A stretch of 64,000 nt of DNA from Patiriisocius sp047731265 (GTDB taxonomy: Bacteria; Bacteroidota; Bacteroidia; Flavobacteriales; Flavobacteriaceae). Below the pieces are notes generated by a model, which saw only the letters and a program-made list of their open reading frames with translations, was not told the DNA's origin and made no database searches. Below are positions 8,603-17,860 of this stretch, in pieces; within the stretch, counting starts at the first letter, position 1, and each line of letters begins with the position of its first letter. A program made the position numbers and the translations under genes. The stretch is taken from the NCBI RefSeq assembly GCF_047731265.1, contig NZ_CP159835.1, positions 1,302,001 through 1,366,000 on the forward strand. Direction: 5' to 3'.

Positions 8603-11600
8603 ATGAAAAAAAGGTATCTCCTTCTTTTGTTTCTTACAAGTACAAGTTTTTTAGCTGCACAAGAATACAATACTCTTGCTGCAAAAATTATTGATGCTAA
8701 AACAAATCTGCCAGTAGAGTTTGTGAATGTTGGTTTTTTGGATAGGGGTATTGGAACTGTGAGTGATTCCTTCGGCAACTTTAAATTAAATTATAAAACT
8801 AATAGAATAACAGGTGATGATATTCTTCAAATCTCCTCAATTGGATACGAGACTAAGATTATTTATTTCTATGAGCTCAAGGAGTTAAACTCGTATGAGT
8901 TTGCCATTTCTTTAGTGCCAAAAGAATATGGTCTAGCGGAAGTATTGCTGACTTCTGAAAAGCGAGAATTTGAAAGATTAGGAAAGACTGCCTACGCAAA
9001 ATCTAGGGGAGGTTATTGGAGAGATATTGAAGGCTTGGGGGGAGAAATTGCGACTAAAGTAAACATCAATCATCGCAATACCTTATTGCACGATCTTAGT
9101 TTTAATATTCAAGAAAACCTTTCAGACAGTTTATTGGTTAGAGTTAAAATCTATGATTATCATAGAGGTTTTCCGGGAAAAGAACTGTTGTATCAAAATA
9201 TCTTTCACGTGATATCTAAAAAGAAGGGTGTTGAAACAATCCCTTTAAAAGACTATAATATTGTGGTCGATAAAAACATTGTTGTGAGTTTAGAACTGGT
9301 TGAGATTTATGGGGATATCATCTACTTTTCGGTTTCGGCAAGTCCTTATGGAGGGCTTTCTTTCACAAAAAAACTAAGTCAGGATACTTGGCGAGCCTAC
9401 GAAGATATTGGGATAAGCTATAATCTTATTAGCTCTTATTCAAAACAGTTTAATATTACTACCGTAGCTCGAAAAAAGCCAGAAAAGATACAAGTGTTTT
9501 GGGATACTTCTATGGCATTACAAGAAAGGAATACCAAAGATGAACTCAAGTTACTTTCTAAATATTTAAAAAAACTTGTTAATGTAAATGTTGAGGTAAT
9601 TAAATTTAACAATGGAGAACATATTTTGAAAACTTTTGAATGTGTAGATGGAGACTCTGAAGCAATTGTTTCCTATTTAGAAGACAGTTATTATTTGGGT
9701 GCGACAGACTATTCACAAATAGTACGAGAAAAGAATAAAGAAGTGGAGGCAGTATTACTTTTTACAAATGGGAAGAGTGTTTTAAGTTCCTTAGAACCAG
9801 AAATTAGTGCTCCAATATTTACGGTCAATAGCTTAACGAATGCCAACCACCAATCTTTACAAAATGCCGCCATTTATAGCGGTGGACATTATATAAATTT
9901 GGACAAATCAAGTATTAAAGCAGGGTTGGACTTTCTTTTAAATGATATCGAGGATAAGAATAGTTATAATCCACTAGATACCAAGGATAAGCGTGGATTT
10001 GTTTATGGCGTTATCTATGACGAAAACGGTCCGGTTCAGGACGCAACAGTAGAAATAAAAGACACTTTCGTTCAGGCCACGACAGGTCCAAATGGCAGGT
10101 ACGTTATAGATGCTCAAAAAGATGATATTTTATCGGTTAAAGCGTTTGGGAGATATAGAAAGGACACTATTGTTTCGCGCATAAAAAAATTGCACATTCC
10201 TTTAGAAGATAACGTTGTGGTATTAAATGAGGTGAAACTAAAAGGGAAAATAGATGTCGGAGCTGAAATTGTTGATACGCCTTTTGGAAAAAAGAAAAGA
10301 GGGAGTGTAGGCTTTTCAACAATTAGAAGATTTACAGAAAAAGATATACTCCCCATACATTTATATTGGTCTGACGTATTGATTCGACTTCCAGGGGTTA
10401 TCCTTGTTGGTACAGGATATGCGATCAGAAAAACAATGAGAGATTCATTTTTAAATGAAGGCATAAGCTATCCTGCAATTGTTGTGGATGATATGATTTT
10501 TGATCAAAATAGAGGGCAGTTTCCACCGCCAATGGATATGCAAACAATTAAAAGTATTGTTGTGTTAAGCACTGCCGGTTCTACAGTGAGATATGGGCAA
10601 TCAGCGGCTTATGGAGCCATTGTAGTTGAACTAAAGAAACCAGAGGATTATGATCGCAATCTTACTCAAGCAAAGCCTAAAAAAGAACTTACAAAAAGGC
10701 CTAAGTATAATGAAAAGACGACCACTATTGAAATTGCTCAGGCAACAAACCCAAAGTCTGACTTGCTCCTAGCATTAGAAAATACCGCCGATGTAAACGC
10801 TGCAAAAAAAAGGTATGCAAATCAATTACAAACCATAGGCACTCCAAGTATAAGCTACTTGATAGAAGCTTCATCATATTTCCAGTCCAAAGACCTTGAT
10901 TTTGCAAAAGGAGTAGTTTCTACTATTGCTCATTTAGCTCCTGATAACTCTAAAGCACTAAAAACGTTAGCGTACCAATATGAAAAATTAGGCAACTATA
11001 AGGATGCCCATAAAATATATAATCGGCTATTAAGTGTAAATAATCGTGACGTACAATCATACCTTGATTATGCTAGAAGTTTAAAACAAATAAAGGAATA
11101 CAAGGAAGCGGGAGATCTATACGCAAAAATGATGTACAACCAGATTCCTGAAATAGACTTTACCGCTGTAGCCGAAATAATCAACAGTGAGACAAGACAA
11201 CTAGTGTCTCTCCACAAATCTAAAATCAACTTCCAAGAGCTGCCCAATGAGGTGTTAACGAATTATTTGAGCCAAGATATTAGAATGGTTTTTGACTGGA
11301 ATGATGCTGCGACAGATTTTGAACTTCAGTTTGTAGATCCAGATAATAATTATTTCATGTATTCGCATACAGTGTTTGAAAATGGAGAAGAGGTGGCTGC
11401 AGAAATAAAAGATGGCATTGCATCAAAAGAGTTTGTTTTGAACAACCCAACACCAGGAAAATGGCTCATAAATGTTAACCCCCTAGGTGGAAAAGAAACT
11501 AAAAATGCCACTTTTATAAAGTATACTTTATATAGAAACTATGGCAAGCCTGATGAAACTAAAACGATCAAGCTTATAGATTTAAGCAAGTATGAAAAGA

Positions 11601-11629
11601 AGATAACGGTAGATTCGTTTGTGTATTAA
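8603..11629 (+). CDS. Paralogue 1: secreted carboxypeptidase-like / vWA-like / TonB-plug / TPR / DUF2135-like protein
   Basis: 1008 aa with a signal peptide (1-19). Visible modules: a carboxypeptidase-like regulatory domain (about 22-110); an unassigned beta-rich segment to about 290; a vWA-like segment starting IQVFWDTSM (about 295-430) whose metal site is degenerate (DTSMA, not DxSxS); a second carboxypeptidase-like domain (about 465-550); a TonB-receptor plug-like domain (about 570-680) ending YGAIVVELKK; TPR-like repeats (about 750-870); and a C-terminal beta domain (about 890-1008) resembling DUF2135. There is no beta-barrel, so it is not a receptor. Function is unknown. It heads a four-gene tandem array, with 16 nt to the next gene. 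Confidence 0.8.
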   Translation: MKKRYLLLLFLTSTSFLAAQEYNTLAAKIIDAKTNLPVEFVNVGFLDRGIGTVSDSFGNFKLNYKTNRITGDDILQISSIGYETKIIYFYELKELNSYEFAISLVPKEYGLAEVLLTSEKREFERLGKTAYAKSRGGYWRDIEGLGGEIATKVNINHRNTLLHDLSFNIQENLSDSLLVRVKIYDYHRGFPGKELLYQNIFHVISKKKGVETIPLKDYNIVVDKNIVVSLELVEIYGDIIYFSVSASPYGGLSFTKKLSQDTWRAYEDIGISYNLISSYSKQFNITTVARKKPEKIQVFWDTSMALQERNTKDELKLLSKYLKKLVNVNVEVIKFNNGEHILKTFECVDGDSEAIVSYLEDSYYLGATDYSQIVREKNKEVEAVLLFTNGKSVLSSLEPEISAPIFTVNSLTNANHQSLQNAAIYSGGHYINLDKSSIKAGLDFLLNDIEDKNSYNPLDTKDKRGFVYGVIYDENGPVQDATVEIKDTFVQATTGPNGRYVIDAQKDDILSVKAFGRYRKDTIVSRIKKLHIPLEDNVVVLNEVKLKGKIDVGAEIVDTPFGKKKRGSVGFSTIRRFTEKDILPIHLYWSDVLIRLPGVILVGTGYAIRKTMRDSFLNEGISYPAIVVDDMIFDQNRGQFPPPMDMQTIKSIVVLSTAGSTVRYGQSAAYGAIVVELKKPEDYDRNLTQAKPKKELTKRPKYNEKTTTIEIAQATNPKSDLLLALENTADVNAAKKRYANQLQTIGTPSISYLIEASSYFQSKDLDFAKGVVSTIAHLAPDNSKALKTLAYQYEKLGNYKDAHKIYNRLLSVNNRDVQSYLDYARSLKQIKEYKEAGDLYAKMMYNQIPEIDFTAVAEIINSETRQLVSLHKSKINFQELPNEVLTNYLSQDIRMVFDWNDAATDFELQFVDPDNNYFMYSHTVFENGEEVAAEIKDGIASKEFVLNNPTPGKWLINVNPLGGKETKNATFIKYTLYRNYGKPDETKTIKLIDLSKYEKKITVDSFVY

Positions 11630-12263
11630 TTATAAATAAAGAGGAATGAAACAATTTACTCGATCGATTGTGTGCCTTGCCCTATTTTTTATAGGTCAAA
11701 CCGCCATAAGCCAAACCGTTTTTAGAGGTGTAGTTTTAGATAGCGCTAACAATGTACCGGTACCAAATGCTAAGGTAGGTATTACTGGACAGGGTGTGGG
11801 AGAAACTACAAACGACCAAGGGAATTTTACCTACCGTAAATATCATAAAGTTCTGGATAACAATAGTACTTTGATAGTTTCAGCACAGGGGTATACAACC
11901 CTTACAAACGATGCTCAAGACATTAGGGCTCTAATGAACAATCGGGGTGTTATTTATATTGAAAAGTCAGAAATTTTGGCAAACGACTTTGAAGAATCAA
12001 TCAATAGTGTACAGGTTTTTTGGGACGCTTCAAAAGCAAACGGTTACAGAGACGTTACTAAAGAGCTTAATTTCTTAGTCGATTATATTTTAGATAATGA
12101 GATTCAGGATGTGTCATTTATTGTATTCAATAACAAAATAAGAATTTCAGAGGAACTAAAAGTAACAACAGCTATAGGGAAAGATTTAAGGGCTTTACTA
12201 ACTACGATTTCTTATAAAGGTGTTTCAGATTACGATCTTATTTCAGTAAAGGACGTCCATGCG

Positions 12264-12270
12264 TTTTTTT
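12264..12270 (+). repeat. T7 homopolymer at the frameshift point
   Basis: The seven-T run separates the two halves of paralogue 2. A T8 run would make the gene continuous. Confidence 0.8.
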
Positions 12271-13188
12271 AATTGCAGCTAACAAACCAGCATTTGGAAC
12301 TTTTGATCTTAACCAAAACAAACCCGTTCACGTTATAAGAACAAATCAAAACCCGGAGGATTTAGAATACTTCAAAAAACTTTGTGGGTATACTTCTGGC
12401 AATTATTATGCACCACAAAATAACAGGTTTGAAGAAGATATATTAATTAATGAAACTGCTATATCTGGAATAATTTTTGCAAGTGGCTCTCCAATCGAAA
12501 ATGCAAGTTTGATGAAGCTCGGAAGCTTGAAAGAATATATAACCGATACTGAAGGGGCATTTTTAATACCAGCAAAATCTGGAGACGTAATTACTATAAA
12601 ATATTTAGGAATGTACGCTAAAACACTCGTCATTACTAATGAGAAGCATTATGAGATAGAACTTCAAAATAAAACCGAAATATTGGATGAGGTTTTACTA
12701 AAAGAGGAGATTAGAAAACCAGTAACCTATGATTATTTTGATCCAATTAAAAGTGTAGAATATATTAATGGTAAAAAATATCCTGTCTCATTCGTTAATA
12801 AAAAAGATGATTTTTATAAAGGAGCACGGAACGTTTTTCAGCTAATAGGGGGGCGTATTGGCCCTATACGAATAGGAGTACAGTATGGACGCTTAAAGTT
12901 TATGCACCTTAAACAGCCTTTAAGATGCTTTGTTGACGGCGTAGAACGAGATGTAGATAATTTAGATCCGGCAACGATAATACGCTCAAGTGTATATTTA
13001 AGTCCAGACCACAGTAGATCACAAATTATTTTCACTACCAGAAATAATCCAGACATTCAAAAACAAATGTTAGCGCTAAATGGTATTAGCGCCAAAAATA
13101 ACAGTTATAATGAGGTGCTACAAACACTTACCTTTGATAAAATAGAGGCTGATTACTTAAGCGAAATTAGTGTAGCGAAAAGCACAAA

Positions 13189-13875
13189 AATCAAACTAGA
13201 AAATTACAGAAAGCTAAAAAATAGCTATCTAAATAAAGTAGAATTTTACGTAGATATGGCGCTATACTTTCAAAGGATAGATGTTAGTGCGGCTACTGAA
13301 GTACGTAACGATTTTGCGCTTTTAGCGAAGAATAATGTTAAAGCCTTGAGGGTATTGGCTTATTTATACGAGAGTGCAAATGCAAATGTGCAAGCACAAA
13401 AAATCTATGAACGTATTGTCGCGATGGATCCGGGTAATCCGCAGTCGTATCGAGATCTCGCCTTGGTTTTTCAGGAAAATGGGGAGTATAATAAAGCCTT
13501 GGAGCTTTATATAAATATGTTAGGTGATAAAATTTTAGGCGTGGACTTCTCTCAGTTATATCCCGCCATTAGTAACGAGTTACAGCGACTAGTAGGGCTT
13601 CATAAGAACAAGATAGACTATCAAAGATTACCTAATGATTGGTTGGCGGTAGGTTTTAATGTTGATGTACGGATGACCCTTGCTTGGAGCGATGCAAATG
13701 CGCTGTTTGAGTTTCAGTTTGTTAATCCTGAAAATAAATTTTATAATTGGAATTCAAAAGGAGCTGAAGGTGATTATAAAATTCCAGTGGAGGAGTTTAT
13801 TGTCGATGATGCTCCGTCTGGCAAATGGTTAGTCAATATTAGGCATACTGGTTTTGAAGATGAAATTAGTATTCC
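13189..13875 (+). repeat. Near-identical block shared with 17007-17693 (copy A)
   Basis: About 687 bp covering the TPR and most of the DUF2135-like region of paralogue 2 matches paralogue 3 at a constant offset of 3818, with only about a dozen differences. Flanking parts of the two genes are far more diverged, the pattern expected of gene conversion or a very recent segmental copy. Confidence 0.9.
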
Positions 13876-14013
13876 ACCCTATCTAAAGTATACACTTTAT
13901 AAAGATTTTGGAACTACTAAAGAGTCTAAAACAGTCAAACTAGTGCGATTGGATAAACAGCTAGATAAAGTGACCTTGGATTCGTTTGTGTATTAAATTT
14001 TAAATAAAAAACC

Positions 14014-17000
14014 ATGAAAAAATTAACAGGAATAATCACATTGCTTGCCCTATTTTTTATAAGTCAAGGCGCTATAAGCCAAACTGTTTTTAGAGGTGCG
14101 GTTTTAGATAAAGCTACGAATACTCCAATACCTAATGCTAAAGTAGGGGTCACAGGTCAGGGTGTGGGAGAAATCACCAATGAACTGGGAAAATTTGTAT
14201 ATCGTAAATATCATAAAATACTGAGTGAGCAAAGCACATTAAAAGTTTCGGCTAGAGGCTATAAAACGCTCTCAAATAATGCAGATGACATTAGAACCTT
14301 GATGAATAATCGTGGGGTTGTTTATTTAGAAAAATCGAATAATTTGCCAAGTGTTGCTTCGAAAAAAGCTCATAAAATCCAAGTTTTCTGGGATGCCTCA
14401 AAAGCAAATGGGCACCGCAATATTAAAAAGGAATCTAACTTTTTAATCAACTATATTCGTGAAAATGCGATTGCTCAAGTTTCATTTATTGCTTTTAATT
14501 CTAAAATTATAGCTTCAGAAACACTTACCGTTTCGGCTAGCTTTGAATTAGATTTATATGGCTTGCTTAATGCTATTTCTTATGAAGGAGTCTCAGACTA
14601 TGATTTAGTATCATTTGCAGATGCTGACGAGGTAGTAATCGTTGCTGCAAACAAACCGTCATTTGGAACTTTTAACGTGAATCAAAAAACACCTGTTCAC
14701 GTGATACGGACAAATCAAAATAAAGATGATGCAGCCTATTTTGAAAAACTTTGTGCCTATACTTCTGGAAATTATTTTTCGCCGCAAAAACAACAGGCGC
14801 AAGAAGACTCGATACCTAAAGAAACATTTATTACGGGAATAGTAGAAGCAAACGGAATGGCCATTCAAAATGCAACCTTAATGAGGTTAGGAAGCCTTAA
14901 AGAGTATGTGACAAATGCTAAAGGAGAATTTACATTACCAGCAATATCTGGTGACGTCATAATAATAAGACATTTAGGGATGTTTCCAATGGATTTAGAG
15001 GCCACTAAGGAAAAAGAATACAGGATAACACTCCTGCCTAAAACCGAAGTTTTAGAAGAAGTCCAACTTTCAAAAAAAGTAGATAAGCCGGCTTATAACT
15101 TCAATGAAAAGAAACAGTTAGATGTGGTTGAAGGAAGAACAGTACCCATTCGTTCTATTTACAAAGAAGACTTTAAGTCCAACGCGGTCAATATTTCAGA
15201 TCTAATAAATGGAAGATTTGGAATTGTTTCAAATAATGATAGCGGCAGAATTATGACAGCCGTAAAGGGAAGGTGTACTAAGTTTTATGTAGATGGAGTT
15301 GAAACAACACCAGAGTTAATCTTGATTTCTCAAATTGAGCATATCTCTGTATACCACGCTTATGGAAGTGTCTTAGCCTGTGCCGCAAGAATAGTTGTTA
15401 CGACAAGATTACATCCAGATAGTATTGATAAAAAATTTAATAGTTTAGGGATTACGAGAAGAACCAATAATATTTATGCTGAAAACGTACCTGTTTTAAA
15501 CACAAACCCACTAAATGACAACTACTTTCAAAAGAATAAAGTGTCAGGGACCGTAAGGGTAAATGGTTCCATATTAAAAGGCGCGAGCGTATTGCTCTTA
15601 GGCAGTTTAAAAGAAGTAGAAACCAATGGAGAGGGACAATTTTCAATAAATGCATCACAAGGCGATATATTAGAGATAAAACATCTGGGTATGTACCCTA
15701 AAACAGTTGTTATTGAAGACGCAAGTGAGTTAACAATCAATCTGGTGCCTAAAAACGAAATTTTAGAAGAGGTAATACTCACGGAAAAAGCGGAAAAACC
15801 CCTACCCCCTTACGATCATTTTATACCAGAAACAAGAATGGAAGTCATAAATGGTATAAAACACGACATCAAATTTGTGTTTTATAAAAAAGATTTAAAT
15901 AGGGCTGGAATGGATATTTATGAAATGTTACGATCAACCCATCCAAGAATAGGTTTTGATGAAGATTCTAGTGGCATGAGAACGTTATATTTAAAAAAAG
16001 GAGGAGGCAAGTCTTATATGACGGTTATTGTAGATGGTTTTTATGTTAGTGTCGCAACGGTGAGTCCTTTAGTAGTAGAGCGTGTGAGTATTAGTGCTGG
16101 CGGTGCAGTTATTATAACCACAAGAAACAACCCGAATATCCGCAAGCAATTTTTAGACGAAAATGGAATTAAAGCGTCAACGAAGGTATATGAAGAAGAA
16201 GTTATAGCGCTACAACAAGACAATACGCAATATTTTGCAGAGAGAGAAATACGGGGTTTAATTTCAGTCAATAACATTCCATTACAAGGTGTAAGTATTA
16301 TCAAGCAGGGCGATTTAAATGAAGTTCTTACAACTATAGATGGAACGTTTAAAGTGAATGTTGCTGATGGTGATGTCCTCGAAATTAAACACCTAGGGAT
16401 GCGCCCAAAAATTGTTTTAATAACAGAAGAAGATTTCTATAAAATAGAACTTATCGCAAAGTTTGTGATTTTAAATGAGGTCGTCTTGGCTGAAGAAAAA
16501 GAGAAAAAGAGATTAGTGACAAAAGCTTATGGTGACAAGGACAGAAAATCTGTAGGCTATGCTGTGGAGGATCAACTTTCAAAATTTGTTTCACCAGCAG
16601 ATTTAAGTTTTAATCAAGTTGCTCTAAAAATACCGGGTGTACTTTTAGATCCTAGGACTAATAAACTATTCTTTCAAAGGAGTTTAGGGGCCATTGTTAA
16701 GTCTGAAATTATGATTGTTCTTGATGGAGGCATCGTTTCACAAAGCACCTTAAATAATATAGACCCACAAACCATTACAAATATTACCGCTCTTAAAGGG
16801 GCTGCTTCCACAATTAGATATGGGAGTCAGGCATTTGGTGGTGCGCTTTTAATTACAACTAAAGCAAATACAGGATATGCAACGACAGCGCATAGGCCAG
16901 ACCTTAGAATAAAAAACAATATTTATGATGAACAATTGCCAGAGCTAAGCTTTGACGCTATTAATACAGATTATATTGATGATGTTACTAAAGAGCGTAG

Positions 17001-17814
17001 CATCAATATCAAACTAGAAAATTACAGAAAGCTAAAAAGCAGCTATCGAAATAAAGTAGATTTTTACGTAGATATGGCGCTATACTTTCAAAGGATAGAT
17101 GTTAGTGCGGCTGCTGAAGTACATAATGATTTTGCGCTTTTAGCGAAGAATAATGTTAAAGCCTTGAGGGTATTGGCTTATTTATACGAGAGTGCAAATG
17201 CAAATGTGCAAGCACAAAAAATCTATGAACGTATTGTCGCGATGGATCCGGGTAATCCGCAGTCGTATCGAGATCTCGCCTTGGTTTTTCAGGAAAATGG
17301 GGAGTATAATAAAGCCCTAGAGCTTTATATAAATATGTTAGGTGATAAAATTTTAGGCGTGGACTTCTCTCAGTTATATCCCGCCATTAGTAACGAGTTA
17401 CAGCGACTAGTAGGGCTTCATAAGAACAAGATAGACTATCAAAGATTACCTAATGATTGGTTGGCGGTAGGTTTTAATGTTGATGTACGGATGACCCTTG
17501 CTTGGAGCGATGCAAATGCGCCGTTTGAGTTTCAGTTTGTTAATCCTGAAAATAAATTTTATAATTGGAATTCAAAAGGAGCTGAAGGTGATTATAAAAT
17601 TCCAGTGGAGGAGTTTATTGTCGATGATGCTCCGTCTGGCAAATGGTTAGTCAATATTAGGTATACTGGTTTTGAAGATGAAATTAGTATTCCGCCTTAT
17701 TTAAAATACACCGTTTATAAAAACTACGGTACAGTAAAAGAAAAAAAACAAATTAAATTAGTACGCTTAGACAAGCAAATAGATAAGGTTACTTTAGACT
17801 CGTTTGTGTATTAA
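14014..17814 (+). CDS. Paralogue 3: giant member with three carboxypeptidase-like/plug modules
   Basis: 1266 aa with a signal peptide (1-23). After a first carboxypeptidase-like domain (about 24-105) and a vWA-like domain (FWDASKA, about 125-250), a unit of about 240 aa is repeated three times: carboxypeptidase-like domain plus plug-like domain at about 270-475, 510-710 and 745-960. Each unit has an LGSLKE-like or GDLNE-like strand, an IKHLGM-like strand and a plug-type VDG core. TPR-like repeats (about 1020-1100) and the DUF2135-like end (about 1150-1266, TLDSFVY) follow. The repeats show internal duplication. No barrel and no catalytic motif is seen. It lies 17 nt after paralogue 2 in the same operon. 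Function unknown. Confidence 0.8.
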   Translation: MKKLTGIITLLALFFISQGAISQTVFRGAVLDKATNTPIPNAKVGVTGQGVGEITNELGKFVYRKYHKILSEQSTLKVSARGYKTLSNNADDIRTLMNNRGVVYLEKSNNLPSVASKKAHKIQVFWDASKANGHRNIKKESNFLINYIRENAIAQVSFIAFNSKIIASETLTVSASFELDLYGLLNAISYEGVSDYDLVSFADADEVVIVAANKPSFGTFNVNQKTPVHVIRTNQNKDDAAYFEKLCAYTSGNYFSPQKQQAQEDSIPKETFITGIVEANGMAIQNATLMRLGSLKEYVTNAKGEFTLPAISGDVIIIRHLGMFPMDLEATKEKEYRITLLPKTEVLEEVQLSKKVDKPAYNFNEKKQLDVVEGRTVPIRSIYKEDFKSNAVNISDLINGRFGIVSNNDSGRIMTAVKGRCTKFYVDGVETTPELILISQIEHISVYHAYGSVLACAARIVVTTRLHPDSIDKKFNSLGITRRTNNIYAENVPVLNTNPLNDNYFQKNKVSGTVRVNGSILKGASVLLLGSLKEVETNGEGQFSINASQGDILEIKHLGMYPKTVVIEDASELTINLVPKNEILEEVILTEKAEKPLPPYDHFIPETRMEVINGIKHDIKFVFYKKDLNRAGMDIYEMLRSTHPRIGFDEDSSGMRTLYLKKGGGKSYMTVIVDGFYVSVATVSPLVVERVSISAGGAVIITTRNNPNIRKQFLDENGIKASTKVYEEEVIALQQDNTQYFAEREIRGLISVNNIPLQGVSIIKQGDLNEVLTTIDGTFKVNVADGDVLEIKHLGMRPKIVLITEEDFYKIELIAKFVILNEVVLAEEKEKKRLVTKAYGDKDRKSVGYAVEDQLSKFVSPADLSFNQVALKIPGVLLDPRTNKLFFQRSLGAIVKSEIMIVLDGGIVSQSTLNNIDPQTITNITALKGAASTIRYGSQAFGGALLITTKANTGYATTAHRPDLRIKNNIYDEQLPELSFDAINTDYIDDVTKERSINIKLENYRKLKSSYRNKVDFYVDMALYFQRIDVSAAAEVHNDFALLAKNNVKALRVLAYLYESANANVQAQKIYERIVAMDPGNPQSYRDLALVFQENGEYNKALELYINMLGDKILGVDFSQLYPAISNELQRLVGLHKNKIDYQRLPNDWLAVGFNVDVRMTLAWSDANAPFEFQFVNPENKFYNWNSKGAEGDYKIPVEEFIVDDAPSGKWLVNIRYTGFEDEISIPPYLKYTVYKNYGTVKEKKQIKLVRLDKQIDKVTLDSFVY
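17007..17693 (+). repeat. Near-identical block shared with 13189-13875 (copy B)
   Basis: Second copy of the conserved 687-bp segment, here within paralogue 3. Similarity falls off sharply at both ends; for example the sequence after ATTAGTATTCC differs mainly at synonymous positions. Confidence 0.9.
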
Positions 17815-17860
17815 CTATTGATTGTTATTTCTTAGTATCCAAATAAATAAAACTTTTACC

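Larger units (their letters stand above)
11646..13996 (+). pseudogene. Paralogue 2 of the plug/vWA/TPR/DUF2135-like family, split by a frameshift
   Basis: The ATG at 11646 opens a frame that stops at 12272 just after SDYDLISVKDVHAFF. The homologous sequence continues without a break in another frame from about 12272 to 13996. Comparison with paralogue 3 places the defect in a T7 run at 12264-12270: adding one T restores A-F-F-L-I-A-A-N-K-P and one frame of about 783 codons. Modules: signal peptide, carboxypeptidase-like domain, vWA-like domain (FWDASKA), a second carboxypeptidase-like domain, one degenerate plug, TPR and the DUF2135-like end (TLDSFVY). It may be a pseudogene, phase-variable, read by slippage, or an assembly error. 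Confidence 0.8.
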
